NCBI GenBank assembly: GCA_902984215.1
Contig: CADWAF010002664.1
Location: 1 to 64,000, forward strand
Length of the DNA stretch: 64,000 bases
Direction of reading: 5' to 3'
Source of the DNA: Willaertia magna
Taxonomy: Eukaryota; Heterolobosea; Eutetramitea; Acrasida; Naegleriidae
The number at the start of each line of letters is the position of its first letter. Position 1 is the first letter of the stretch. Shown one piece after another: positions 1 through 9,025 of this stretch. The notes below the pieces were generated by a model. The model was given only the letters and a program-made list of their open reading frames with translations. It had not been told where the DNA came from and searched no databases. The translations under genes and the position numbers were made by a program.

Positions 1-1
1 T

Positions 2-1924
2 TTAGTTTCTATCATCTTACCCACTTACAATGCAATGGATTATCTTCCCCAGTCCATTAAAAGTGTGCAAGCCATAAACTATCCCAATTTTGAATTAATT
101 ATCGTAAATGACGCTTCAACAGACAATACCAAAGAGTTTTTAAGTGAAGAACCAAGTATAAAAAAAGATTCAAGAATTAAAGTAGTTCATCATAAAATTA
201 ATCAAAAATTACCTGGAGCTTTAAATACAGGGTTTCAATTAGCAAAAGGTAGTTTATTAACATGGATTAGTTCCGATAATAATTGTACGAAACAATTCTT
301 ATCTTTGTTAGTTAATATATATCAAAGATTTCCAGAGGCAGGCTTTGTTTATTCAGATCATTATCTATTTGATGATAAGGGTAAAATTATTAAGCCTGGA
401 GCTTTTAGCTTATATAATTTAGATGGTTATACAGTCGATAATGAAGGAATTTATAGAGCAGGAGGTGCTAGATATTCCCCAAAACAAACACTAGGAGGTA
501 ATGGAGGAGTTGCAGCCTTTCTTTACAGTAAATTTGTAATGAAAGAAGTAGGATTATATGATGTTTCACTTAATGGGATTGAGGATTATGATTATTGGAT
601 TAGAATTTTAGAGAAATTCCCATTAGCTGTTCATTCTAATAAGGCTTTAATGTTTTATAGATTACATGAAAAGAGTATGACAAGTCAAATGAAGAAAACT
701 CAAGAAGAAAGAGAAAGGAAATGGTTTGAAAAGTTTAGTGAAAGACATTTAAATGGAAAAGCAATTCAATTTTATGATCAATTGTTTTCAATTGAATGGT
801 TGTATCCTTCTATTCCATATTGTGTTGATGAAAAACGTTGTAAAGGAATTGCTTATTTGGATTTAGCTCAGTATTTATATAGCACTAGATTTGATTTTCA
901 TAAACAAATGGCAGTTGATTTTCAAAGAAAAGGAATGGAGGAATTACCTAAATTTGATATTGTTAAGAATAGAATTAATTATGGCACATATTTATTAATG
1001 TCAAAAAGATTTGATGAAGCAAAGAAAGAATTTGAAAATATTTTAAATACTAATTGGGATGAATATGGTGAAGAATATTTAAAGAAAGATTTTGAAGATA
1101 GCAAATTGAGAATTGATAGTTTTATTACAATATCAGAAAAATTAAAAGAAGATAATGAGGGTATTATTTTGAGAAAATTATTAATGAAAAGAAGAATGTT
1201 AACACCTTTATTATTGAAAGATGAAGAATTAATTAAAAAAGAAAGGCTATTAAATAGACCTAGTTCTGAAGGAGATTCATTTGTGGTATTATCAAGATTT
1301 TTCGTGGCATATTTCTTAGATTTATCACAATCTAAATTATTACAAGATATGTTATTAAATAATCCAGATAGAAAAGACGATATTGCAATTTTATTGGAAA
1401 GGGAATTTAATCCAATGAGAGTTTATTCTAAAGTTTTTATTATTTCCTTCCCTCTTGGTCAACAAGGACAAATCGAATTTAAAAATGGAATAGTTGTTGT
1501 AAATGATTTTTCAGTTATCTTGTCTTATGACATATGGGATATTATTTATTTTTATAATATTCATCATGAAAATAATCCTTTAATATCTAAAATAAGACAT
1601 TCCCTTAAATCAAATGCCGTAACAGTTGGTGTTTTCACAAAAGATAGTGTTAGGGCTAGACCAGAGGCTAAAGAGTTTATTGGAATGTATTTCATATCTA
1701 AACCAATGTGCAATTCATTTATTGAAAGAATAGGAATTGAAGGAAAGGAAGAAAGAGTATTTTGTACAAATGAATGGAAGGATAAAAGTTCTATTGAGTA
1801 TATAAGGGACGCATTGCAATCTAAAACTTTGCAAGAAAAACAAATTTATAATAGAGGTCCTCAGGTTGCTCGTTTATGCAGAATGATTATGGCTAAATAC
1901 TTCTTACCACAAACAGAGGCATAA
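2..1924 (+). CDS. Family-2 glycosyltransferase, 5' end outside window
   Basis: This is the 3' part of a gene whose start lies left of the window: the frame is open from base 2, and the residues before the first ATG (base 35) already form the GT2 opening LVSIILPTYNAMDYLP. The GT-A nucleotide-sugar fold continues with ELIIVNDASTDNT and WISSDNN, the usual acidic donor/metal region, then GIEDYDYWIRIL, the acceptor-side block typical of family 2. After about 250 residues there is a helical, TPR-like stretch (RFDEAKKEFENIL) and a C-terminal domain I do not recognise. No signal peptide or membrane span is visible in the part shown, so its compartment is open. Donor sugar and acceptor cannot be read from the sequence. 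The GT2 assignment is strong; the tail is unassigned. Confidence 0.8.
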   Translation, partial: LVSIILPTYNAMDYLPQSIKSVQAINYPNFELIIVNDASTDNTKEFLSEEPSIKKDSRIKVVHHKINQKLPGALNTGFQLAKGSLLTWISSDNNCTKQFLSLLVNIYQRFPEAGFVYSDHYLFDDKGKIIKPGAFSLYNLDGYTVDNEGIYRAGGARYSPKQTLGGNGGVAAFLYSKFVMKEVGLYDVSLNGIEDYDYWIRILEKFPLAVHSNKALMFYRLHEKSMTSQMKKTQEERERKWFEKFSERHLNGKAIQFYDQLFSIEWLYPSIPYCVDEKRCKGIAYLDLAQYLYSTRFDFHKQMAVDFQRKGMEELPKFDIVKNRINYGTYLLMSKRFDEAKKEFENILNTNWDEYGEEYLKKDFEDSKLRIDSFITISEKLKEDNEGIILRKLLMKRRMLTPLLLKDEELIKKERLLNRPSSEGDSFVVLSRFFVAYFLDLSQSKLLQDMLLNNPDRKDDIAILLEREFNPMRVYSKVFIISFPLGQQGQIEFKNGIVVVNDFSVILSYDIWDIIYFYNIHHENNPLISKIRHSLKSNAVTVGVFTKDSVRARPEAKEFIGMYFISKPMCNSFIERIGIEGKEERVFCTNEWKDKSSIEYIRDALQSKTLQEKQIYNRGPQVARLCRMIMAKYFLPQTEA

Positions 1925-2035
1925 ACGAAAACCATTAGTAATACGAATAAATTAATTAGGTAAGTTAGAAAGTGTAAGTGCCTTACATGTGACAACCTGG
2001 AAAGTGATTTCCATTAAACAACCAAAATAGCTAAG

Positions 2036-2565
2036 CTACTTCTTTGCATGGTCGTCCTTATCCTTGGGTTGATTAAAATTTTGGTCACTGAACCTATTCT
2101 TCTCTTGGAATAATGAATGAGAGTGAATCCTGTAACGATGGTCATGACCATCTTTACTTTTTAATCTTTGTTGTACCTCTGGAGAGTTTAAAATCCAACT
2201 AGTATCTACATTATTGGGGGGCAAGTTGACTTTAAAATCCATACTCGGTCTCATAGGTGGATGTTTGCTATAGATTATTTCATCATCACTATTTAGTTCT
2301 TTATAAGGTTGAACAGTAATGAATTGAAATTCTGGTTGTTGTGGTCTAGTGATTTTCTTTTCATGTTCTCGAAGATTTGACTGATAATCATTAATTTATT
2401 TATTTTACAAAACACTTACCAAGTGCAACGTTGTTTTTGAGTGATGTCTCATAGATTTTACTTCTATCGTGATGTGAATGGTTTTAAAATTTAATTTGCA
2501 TGTTTGTGTTACTTACCTCTACCGCATATATCACACCAAACAACAGTAGTTTTTCCTTCAGACAT
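2036..2565 (-). CDS. Small U1/matrin-like C2H2 zinc-finger protein, 3 exons
   Basis: Reconstructed from three exons, 2565-2517, 2463-2420 and 2380-2036 (introns of 53 and 39 nt, GTAAGT donors), giving 145 residues with no frame break. The protein opens MSEGKTTVVWCDICGREVKS and continues MRHHSKTTLHL, a single zinc knuckle of the C-x2-C...H-x5-H kind seen in U1-C, matrin and other RNA-associated proteins. The rest is low in predicted structure and rich in H, D and K. The first acceptor could be used 3 nt later, removing one residue and keeping the frame. The gene ends 111 nt from the convergent glycosyltransferase gene. A nuclear or RNA-binding role is an inference from the finger alone. Confidence 0.6.
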
Positions 2566-2944
2566 TTTCAATAATTAAAGCTTTACAAGATAATTTTGCT
2601 GACTTTCACAAAAGGATGCAGAACTGGATAGTATTATCTGAAGAAAACAGATCTATCCCAGCAGTATGTGTTGTTTGTATTTTTTGTCAATTAATTGCGA
2701 TTTAAAAATAACACAAAACCGCTACTTTTATGTACCCTACTACTTCGATTTAGGTTTTACCGCGTTAAGATTTTCCCGTACTTGAACATTATGCCTGTAC
2801 ATTATTCACTTTACTTTAAATGAGACAGCACATTGGAAAATTGTATTGAAGGATTAGTATTGCTAAATAGGTTTATGGCTGAAAAATTAATAGAAACAAG
2901 ATTAAGGGGAGATACAATAATTTACAGAAATAAAAAATATATAA
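2566..2944. other. Divergent intergenic region, zinc-finger gene / EF-hand gene
   Basis: The 379 nt between the two start codons hold no supported reading frame, tRNA or repeat. The region presumably contains both promoters; I see no clear motif. Confidence 0.5.
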
Positions 2945-3485
2945 ATGGTAGAACAAGAAATAAAAGAGGAGCAAAGAGAAGTATCCAAGGAAGAGTTACA
3001 AAGATATAGAGAAATATTCGGTTTGGTGGATACGGATGGAGGAGGCAGTATAGAAAGGGATGAATTAGGTACATTGATGAGAACCTTAGGTCTTAAGCCT
3101 TCCGATGAAGAAATAGATGAAATGATGAAGGAAGCGTAAGTAAATGTTCTCAGTATTTTGATAATCATTCTCTTTAAGAGATATTGATAATTCAGGAGAT
3201 ATAGATTTCAATGAATTTGTTGCTGTAATGTCAAAAAGTGTTCAATCACAATACACACAAGAACAATATTATAATGCATTTAGAGTGTTTGAAACAGATG
3301 ATTGTCCTTATGGAATTGTAAAAACAAAAGTTTTAGAACATGCTTTAACTACTTATGGTGACAATCCAATTTCATTACAAGAAGCAACAGAATTACTTGC
3401 AAATGTTGATCCAGAAAATACAGGCAAGATTAATTATTTAAATTATATTAATGCATTAAGTGTTCAATCAGGAAATATAAAATAA
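2945..3485 (+). CDS. Centrin/calmodulin-like EF-hand protein
   Basis: Two exons, 2945-3135 and 3179-3485, join in frame across a 43-nt intron to give 165 residues, close to the size of centrins and calmodulins. Loop 1 (DTDGGGSIERDE) and loop 2 (DIDNSGDIDFNE, spanning the junction) are canonical calcium-binding 12-mers. Loop 3 (ETDDCPYGIVKT) has lost its ligands and loop 4 (DPENTGKINYLN) is weak. The charged N-terminal extension MVEQEIKEEQREVSKEEL before the first helix is more centrin-like or troponin-C-like than calmodulin-like. It should act as a calcium sensor binding a helical target; which one cannot be told. Its stop codon is only 1 nt from the convergent gene at 3487. Confidence 0.75.
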
Positions 3486-3486
3486 T

Positions 3487-4572
3487 TTACATAATTAAAC
3501 GTTCATCAATTAATTCAACAAATTGATCACATTTAGTTACATCTAATTCATCTTCATTTACTTTCCAAATATCAATTAAATCTTTTGTTAATTTATTTCC
3601 TAAAAAAACTTTAATTCTTTCAGTTAATCTAGTGAAATGAATTTCTTCTAATTCTTTAATACTTGATAAAAATCTAAATAAAATACAAAAGAATTCAACA
3701 CATTTAGATCTTAATAATTTAGATAATACTCTATTTCTTAACATTGTTGTTATTACATCAGGACCACTTGAATCTTCACAAAATACTAAAATATTATGTG
3801 AACAATTATGTAAACAAGATTGTAAAGTATCCAAACATGACATTCTAACTTCATCCCACATTTCATCTTGTTGATTTTCATTAAAATAATTTTTACCTTC
3901 AGATAATATTTTTAATATAATTTTCATTCCATGTGTTGTTGTTAATGTACTTGAACAAAATGGTGATAATAAACAACATCCTTCAATAACAATTAAACTT
4001 TTATAAACTTCATTAACTGTTACTGGACTAATTATACTTGCATTCTGTAAAATATTTGTTGTAATTGCTATAATTATATTTGAATGTTTATCTACTTTTT
4101 TATGTATTAATGAAAACATATCTTTATCTATATTTGTTATAATTTCATTTGATAATAAATAAATTAAATTATCTAATCCTTTCTCTCTTTCAAATGAAAA
4201 TTTACTTTCTAATAATTTAATTGATGTTTGAATATTATAATTTAATTCTTTTCTTTTTTTATCATATTCATACCATTGTTCATAATATTTTAATGTTGGA
4301 TTACTATTTTCTTCAATCATTTTATTATTTGATAAACTTTTAAACATTAATTTAGAACTACTTGAATTCATAGTATTATATTTATTATTATCTAATACTA
4401 CATTTGGATCTTGAAAGAATTTACCTCCAATATCAAAACTTTTACTTTTATTCTTTAATGTTGTTGTTTGTTGTTGTTGTTGTACATTTAATAATTGTGG
4501 TGTCATTCCTATCCCTCTCATTTCATTGTTGTTTACTTTAGGGATGGCAAGCCTTGAAGATGAATCATTCAT
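3487..4572 (-). CDS. Cdc14/SIN-component-like protein (helical repeat)
   Basis: Single-exon frame of 361 residues. The first ~100 residues are N/Q/S-rich. Residues ~110-350 are all-helical and resemble the fungal SIN component Cdc14 (the Sid1 kinase partner, not the phosphatase of the same name): SLIVIEGCCLLSPFCSST, then HGMKIILKILS, CLDTLQSCLHNCSHNILVF and LLRSKCVEFFCILFRFL follow the order of that family. In fission yeast this subunit supports the septation kinase. The start has ten A residues directly upstream, the usual context here. An in-frame 50-nt GT-AG segment (4602-4553) could instead fuse it to the gene at 4599, but its GTAAAT donor is atypical. Family call is moderate. Confidence 0.5.
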   Translation of the reverse strand: MNDSSSRLAIPKVNNNEMRGIGMTPQLLNVQQQQQTTTLKNKSKSFDIGGKFFQDPNVVLDNNKYNTMNSSSSKLMFKSLSNNKMIEENSNPTLKYYEQWYEYDKKRKELNYNIQTSIKLLESKFSFEREKGLDNLIYLLSNEIITNIDKDMFSLIHKKVDKHSNIIIAITTNILQNASIISPVTVNEVYKSLIVIEGCCLLSPFCSSTLTTTHGMKIILKILSEGKNYFNENQQDEMWDEVRMSCLDTLQSCLHNCSHNILVFCEDSSGPDVITTMLRNRVLSKLLRSKCVEFFCILFRFLSSIKELEEIHFTRLTERIKVFLGNKLTKDLIDIWKVNEDELDVTKCDQFVELIDERLIM

Positions 4573-4598
4573 TTTTTTTTTAATTGATGGGTTGTTAT

Positions 4599-5219
4599 TT
4601 ACTTGTTGTTGTTATTAGAAGAAGATAAGGATTGCAATGCCTTTTCAGCTTGTTGTAGATATGGTGATATTTTCCAAGTTTGTGAATAAAAAGAGAGTGT
4701 AGTATTAGATATTGCTGTAGTTTGTTGAATATTTTCATCATCCATCATCTCTTCATTAGATTGTTTATTTTTTGAATTAATTAATTCTTTTTTACTTTCA
4801 GTTTGATCATAAACAATCATCTTCTTACATTCAGATAAAATTAATTCTTTTGTTGTGAAATCATTTTGTAATAATTCAATAATTAATTGATATTCTAAAT
4901 TATTAGAAGAAGATATTAATGTATTTAAATAATCTTTTAATATTAAATTAATAATTTTATGTAATGTTGTTATTTTTTCAATCATTTCTTGTGAAATTTT
5001 ATTAGAAACTTTTTGTTTTAATAATATTTGATTATTAGGAAAATATTGAAATACTCCCCAATACGGACTTTGCATATAATCTTCTTCTTGTAATAATTGT
5101 TCTAATTCATGTAATGCAACACTCCCTTCCTCTGTCATTTGTTTCCACTTTTTCATCATTACTTCCACTTCTCTTTTTGAAATATTACTACCAATGGTAT
5201 TGTTGTTGTTGTGATTCAT
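4599..5219 (-). CDS. Hypothetical protein, Asn-rich, middle gene of a tight trio
   Basis: I do not recognise this protein. The frame is open from an ATG at 5231, but that overlaps the upstream stop; the ATG at 5219 follows seven A residues like its neighbours, and I prefer it (206 residues). The protein is mainly helical, with KREVEVMMKKWKQMTEEGS and LHELEQLLQEEDYM near the start, a long helical middle, and N-rich ends. It lies 4 nt after the stop of the LENG1-like gene and 26 nt before the ATG of the Cdc14-like gene, all on the minus strand. This spacing suggests shared transcription, or that it is the N-terminal exon of the Cdc14-like gene. Confidence 0.55.
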   Translation of the reverse strand: MNHNNNNTIGSNISKREVEVMMKKWKQMTEEGSVALHELEQLLQEEDYMQSPYWGVFQYFPNNQILLKQKVSNKISQEMIEKITTLHKIINLILKDYLNTLISSSNNLEYQLIIELLQNDFTTKELILSECKKMIVYDQTESKKELINSKNKQSNEEMMDDENIQQTTAISNTTLSFYSQTWKISPYLQQAEKALQSLSSSNNNNK

Positions 5220-5223
5220 TTTT

Positions 5224-5751
5224 TTAATCATTGTGTTTTTTGTTGTGTTGTTGTTTGGAAAGAAAAAGTGCTTGGGTTTTTAGTTTTTCTTTTTCTTCAC
5301 GTTGTTGTTGTTCTGCTAATAATTCTTCCATTGTTTTTTTCTTTTTCTTTTTAGGTTGTAATTTTAAATCTTCTTTTCTTTTATTTGATTTAACATTATC
5401 AACTTGTTTTTGAGTTGGAATGTTAGCATTCATTATAGAGTGGAATCTAGATTGTTTATCATTTGAAAGTACACTTTTAAATGTTATTCCTTCTTTAACC
5501 ATTTGTTTATCATTCTTATTATTAATTGATTTTTCATCATTATTTGTTAATAATTCTCTATCTTCTTTGATATCTGAAGTGACGATAGATTTTTTATTTT
5601 CCAATAATTTCCATTTTCTTTCCGATTCAATTTGTTTCTTTTTCTCTTCCTCTAATTCTAATTGTCTTTTTAAAATTGCTTCATCTCTCTTTACTCTTTC
5701 AATATTTGCAGATGATTTAACATGCCAAGATTTATTTGGAAGTAAATTCAT
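5224..5751 (-). CDS. LENG1: LENG1-like protein with Cir_N domain
   Basis: A 175-residue single-exon protein beginning MNLLPNKSWHVKSSANIERV, which matches the N-terminal Cir_N (CBF1-interacting corepressor) block of the leukocyte receptor cluster member 1 family: a short basic segment with KSWH, then a charged coiled coil starting VKRDEAILKRQLELEEEKKK. The C-terminus has a lysine run (PKKKKKKTMEELLAEQQ) that could act as a nuclear signal. Family members are associated with spliceosomal or corepressor complexes, so a nuclear role in RNA processing is likely but inferred. It is the first gene of a minus-strand trio and is divergent from the DUF4116 gene, with 108 nt between the start codons. Confidence 0.7.
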   Translation of the reverse strand: MNLLPNKSWHVKSSANIERVKRDEAILKRQLELEEEKKKQIESERKWKLLENKKSIVTSDIKEDRELLTNNDEKSINNKNDKQMVKEGITFKSVLSNDKQSRFHSIMNANIPTQKQVDNVKSNKRKEDLKLQPKKKKKKTMEELLAEQQQREEKEKLKTQALFLSKQQHNKKHND

Positions 5752-5859
5752 TTTTTGTAATTTTATTTAAAAATATGAACTCTATTGAATTTCAAATTAA
5801 ATAGGTAGCATTAGAAATTGTAAAGGTGTAAAAATAACTGATTAATTGATCATAAAAGA

Positions 5860-7332
5860 ATGTGTCATCCTCTATCAATCCTTTTAATAAGTGAAGATGT
5901 TTGGATTTACAATATTATCACACCGCATTTAAGTTTATTAGACATTCATCACCTTCAATTTACTAATAAATGGTTCTATCAATTAGTTTCAAAAACAAAT
6001 AAATATTCCGAATATAAATCAATTATTTCTCTTTTACGTTCTCAATTAAATATTAATTTCTATAAGAACACTAGTATTTATGAGAGTTTCCTTTGTTTTA
6101 ATGAAGAAATATTTGAATTATATATTGAAACCTGTCCAGATAAATATAAATATCTAAAACATGTTTTAAGTGGAAGATATGCTTTATATATTGGTTCAAG
6201 TATAATTCATAAATTTTCAGATAAATTAGAACAACTTATTGAAGAATATCCAAAAGCATTGTCACTTGTTTTTCCAATTTATAGAACTCAATTGTCTAAA
6301 GTATTTAAAAAGTTATTTAATCAAGAACAATATGTATTTGAATATTTATTTAATGATACTATTAAATTTAGTGATATTTCAGAAGAATTAAGAAATAGTC
6401 AACCATTTCTTTTGAAAATAATTAAATTATTTAATTTAAAATTTTTAAATCAATTTGATAATAAATTCTATGATGATTATGAAATTATAAGTGAAGCTAT
6501 TAAAAGAGAACCTTATACTTATTATTTAGCTTCTAAACGTTTAAAAGATGATAAAAATATACTTTTAGGTTTATTTTCTAATAAGCAAATAAGCTCAACA
6601 ATGATTAGAAAAGCTGTCACAGAGATGCCAAAAGAATACTATAGTGATATGGATATAATGTCATTAGCTATTAGAAAAGATCCAGGTTCTTTAAAGTATG
6701 CTTCTTGTTATATACAAGATAATAGAGATATAATTTTAAGTTCAGTTAAAAAACAACCTATTTGTTTTACTTATGCTTCTAATAGATTAAAAGAAGATAG
6801 AGAAATAGCTTTAGAAGCATTATCAAATGCTTCAAATACTGGAGTACAATTACAAGGATTATTAGCTGCTGTTTCTGCTAATCTTTTATTTGAAAGAGAA
6901 TTTATAATGGATTTATTAGATAAAGATCCTTCTTTCTTTAAATATATACCTTCATATGAATTAATAGATGATAGAGAAGTTGTATTAAAAGCAATCAGAA
7001 AGAATGGTTACTTATTGTATTATGCATCAAGTGAAATGAAAAACAATAAAGAGATTGTAAGTACTGCTGTAGATGTAGATGGAGAAGCCTTAATGTATGC
7101 CTCATCAGAGTTGAAGGATGATAAAGAAATTGTTTTGAAAGCTGTTAGAAATAATGGAAAGGCTTTATTAGAAGCTTCTGAAAGATTAAAACAAGATGAA
7201 GAAGTAATATTAGAAGCTTTGAAATCAAATGTTTCTTACATTTCCTTTGCCTCCAAAAGATTTAAACAAGATCAACACTTAATGAACCATATATTTACAT
7301 TATATCCAGAAGCTAAAAACTTTTTAGAGTAA
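5860..7332 (+). CDS. DUF4116-repeat protein with F-box-like N-terminus
   Basis: A 490-residue single-exon protein. From about residue 200 on it carries at least eight copies of a ~25-residue helical unit of the form (Y/F)AS..LKDD.EIVL.AV, for example LKYASCYIQDNRDIIL, FTYASNRLKEDREIAL and LMYASSELKDDKEIVL. This is the DUF4116 repeat, which is greatly expanded in heterolobosean and some other protist and giant-virus genomes. Residues ~12-45 (VWIYNIITPHLSLLDIHHLQ then FTNKWFYQL) look like a divergent F-box, suggesting the repeats present substrates to an SCF-type ligase; that is inference. Members of such families vary quickly in copy number, so this one may have paralogues elsewhere in the genome. 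Confidence 0.8.
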   Translation: MCHPLSILLISEDVWIYNIITPHLSLLDIHHLQFTNKWFYQLVSKTNKYSEYKSIISLLRSQLNINFYKNTSIYESFLCFNEEIFELYIETCPDKYKYLKHVLSGRYALYIGSSIIHKFSDKLEQLIEEYPKALSLVFPIYRTQLSKVFKKLFNQEQYVFEYLFNDTIKFSDISEELRNSQPFLLKIIKLFNLKFLNQFDNKFYDDYEIISEAIKREPYTYYLASKRLKDDKNILLGLFSNKQISSTMIRKAVTEMPKEYYSDMDIMSLAIRKDPGSLKYASCYIQDNRDIILSSVKKQPICFTYASNRLKEDREIALEALSNASNTGVQLQGLLAAVSANLLFEREFIMDLLDKDPSFFKYIPSYELIDDREVVLKAIRKNGYLLYYASSEMKNNKEIVSTAVDVDGEALMYASSELKDDKEIVLKAVRNNGKALLEASERLKQDEEVILEALKSNVSYISFASKRFKQDQHLMNHIFTLYPEAKNFLE

Positions 7333-7374
7333 GCAATGTTTAAAGGTTTTAAAAATTTTATGTACATATTAATA

Positions 7375-8988
7375 TTACAATAACCATTCAAAATTTGATA
7401 TTTCGTCTAGATCTTCACTTTGTAAAAATTCATCAGTATTATTAATTATTTCTTCTATTCTATTATTTACATCTTCATCATTGAATAAAGTAAATTCATT
7501 ATTTTGGTTTTCTATTTGACCTACTGTTACACTATTTAAAACCTCAATAATATTATTAATTTCTGATATAATATCACCATAAAATAAATTTATTCTTTTA
7601 TATTTACTTTGTAAAATATTAAGAGCTCTTAAATCTTTTTGTAAAATGCCTTTCCAATCAATATTCTTCTGTTTTAAAATTTCTATTCTCTCTTTTGTCA
7701 CAATTACACTATTTCTATCAATATATAATATTTTAATAAATTTTAAATGTTCTTTTGCAGCTAATGCAAAATAAGATAGTGAGGGAGGAGGTAAATGATT
7801 AAAAAAGGAATCCTCTGATAATTCTGTAATTTTTAAAGAATAATCTATAGCCAATTCAAAATAATTATTTAAATCATTTGTATTATTATCAATGTATAAT
7901 AAACAAGATAACTTCATTCCAGTGGTAACAACTTTCCCCATTAAATTAACTGCAAGTGATGTATTTTTATTTGGATTATTTGATTTTAAAAACAAACCAT
8001 AAACTTTAGCAACTAAATCAATTGCTTGAAAATGTTTTGTAATATTATTTAAATTTAATTCATTTTGTATTTCTAAATAATCATTTGGTAATAATTGACC
8101 TGTAGCAATTAAAAACATTATTCCTAATTTCCTAATCATTGTCAAAGGTCCATTTTCATCTACATCTTTAGCTGATTGTACAATTAAATGTGAAAATTGA
8201 TTCATCTTTAATAAAATTACTTCTCTTTCATTTAAATCATTTATATTCTTATCTTTAATATCTATTATACAATAATCTAATAAATGTAAATAAAACAATG
8301 CATCTTTATGATTTCCATTGGCACTTAAATAAGTTGACAAATAAAAATAAGTTGTTGCTACATTTACATTTTGATATTGGAAGAATACTGTAGATATTAA
8401 TTGGCGGGAAATTTCAAAATAACGATCTGATACTTCTCTATTGGTTAAAGAAAAGTTTTGTTCAATGACAGCTAGAATAGAATAGAGTAAGGCCTTTACA
8501 TCTATTGTTTGTTGATCAAAATTAAGAGGAATTGAATTACTTAATGTATTATTATTATTTGTAGTATTAATTGTGACAATTTCATGATGATTAGACGAAG
8601 GTAAGAATAACCAATTTTCTATTTGACTTTTAGGTATTGGATGAAATACTAACAAACTATATAAATCAATAGTTTTTCTTTTTAAAACAATAATAGAAGT
8701 ATCATAGTTTTCTTTAAAAAGTGCGAGAGAATGATTTGTTTCATTATCAGGAGAAGAAGAGGACTTTTCCGAAGATTGATTTCGTTTCTTCCTTCCTTTC
8801 TTTTGCGGATTATTATATTCACATAATAAACCTTTAGAAATACAACGAGAACAAGAAGGTAAATGTCTATCGCATCTTTTATGATGTTTCCTACAAATTT
8901 TACATGATATTGGATGTAGATTTGATTCTAATAAAGAAGATCCTTCTTCCCCTACGCTTACAACATTATCGGAAGGTTGTGAAGGCAT
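7375..8988 (-). CDS. Zn2Cys6 (GAL4-type) transcription factor
   Basis: A 537-residue single-exon protein. Cysteines 29, 32, 39, 46, 49 and 56 have the exact C-x2-C-x6-C-x6-C-x2-C-x6-C spacing of the binuclear zinc cluster (CKICRKHHKRCDRHLPSCSR), and a basic linker GRKKRNQ follows. The remaining ~450 residues are helical and N-rich with an acidic tail (SEDLDEISNFEWLL) that could activate transcription. The length and layout are those of fungal zinc-cluster regulators, though no full middle homology region is evident. Such factors are mostly fungal, with a small number reported in amoebae. It would bind CGG-type half sites in the nucleus; targets are unknown. The stop is 42 nt from the convergent DUF4116 gene. 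Confidence 0.8.
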   Translation of the reverse strand: MPSQPSDNVVSVGEEGSSLLESNLHPISCKICRKHHKRCDRHLPSCSRCISKGLLCEYNNPQKKGRKKRNQSSEKSSSSPDNETNHSLALFKENYDTSIIVLKRKTIDLYSLLVFHPIPKSQIENWLFLPSSNHHEIVTINTTNNNNTLSNSIPLNFDQQTIDVKALLYSILAVIEQNFSLTNREVSDRYFEISRQLISTVFFQYQNVNVATTYFYLSTYLSANGNHKDALFYLHLLDYCIIDIKDKNINDLNEREVILLKMNQFSHLIVQSAKDVDENGPLTMIRKLGIMFLIATGQLLPNDYLEIQNELNLNNITKHFQAIDLVAKVYGLFLKSNNPNKNTSLAVNLMGKVVTTGMKLSCLLYIDNNTNDLNNYFELAIDYSLKITELSEDSFFNHLPPPSLSYFALAAKEHLKFIKILYIDRNSVIVTKERIEILKQKNIDWKGILQKDLRALNILQSKYKRINLFYGDIISEINNIIEVLNSVTVGQIENQNNEFTLFNDEDVNNRIEEIINNTDEFLQSEDLDEISNFEWLL

Positions 8989-9025
8989 TAATTTTGAACT
9001 GATTTTACCACAAATCCAGTCAAAA

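Noticed and set aside
5219..5231. Start of the middle trio gene at 5231
   Set aside because: That ATG overlaps the stop of the LENG1-like gene; the ATG at 5219 has the A-run context used by neighbours.
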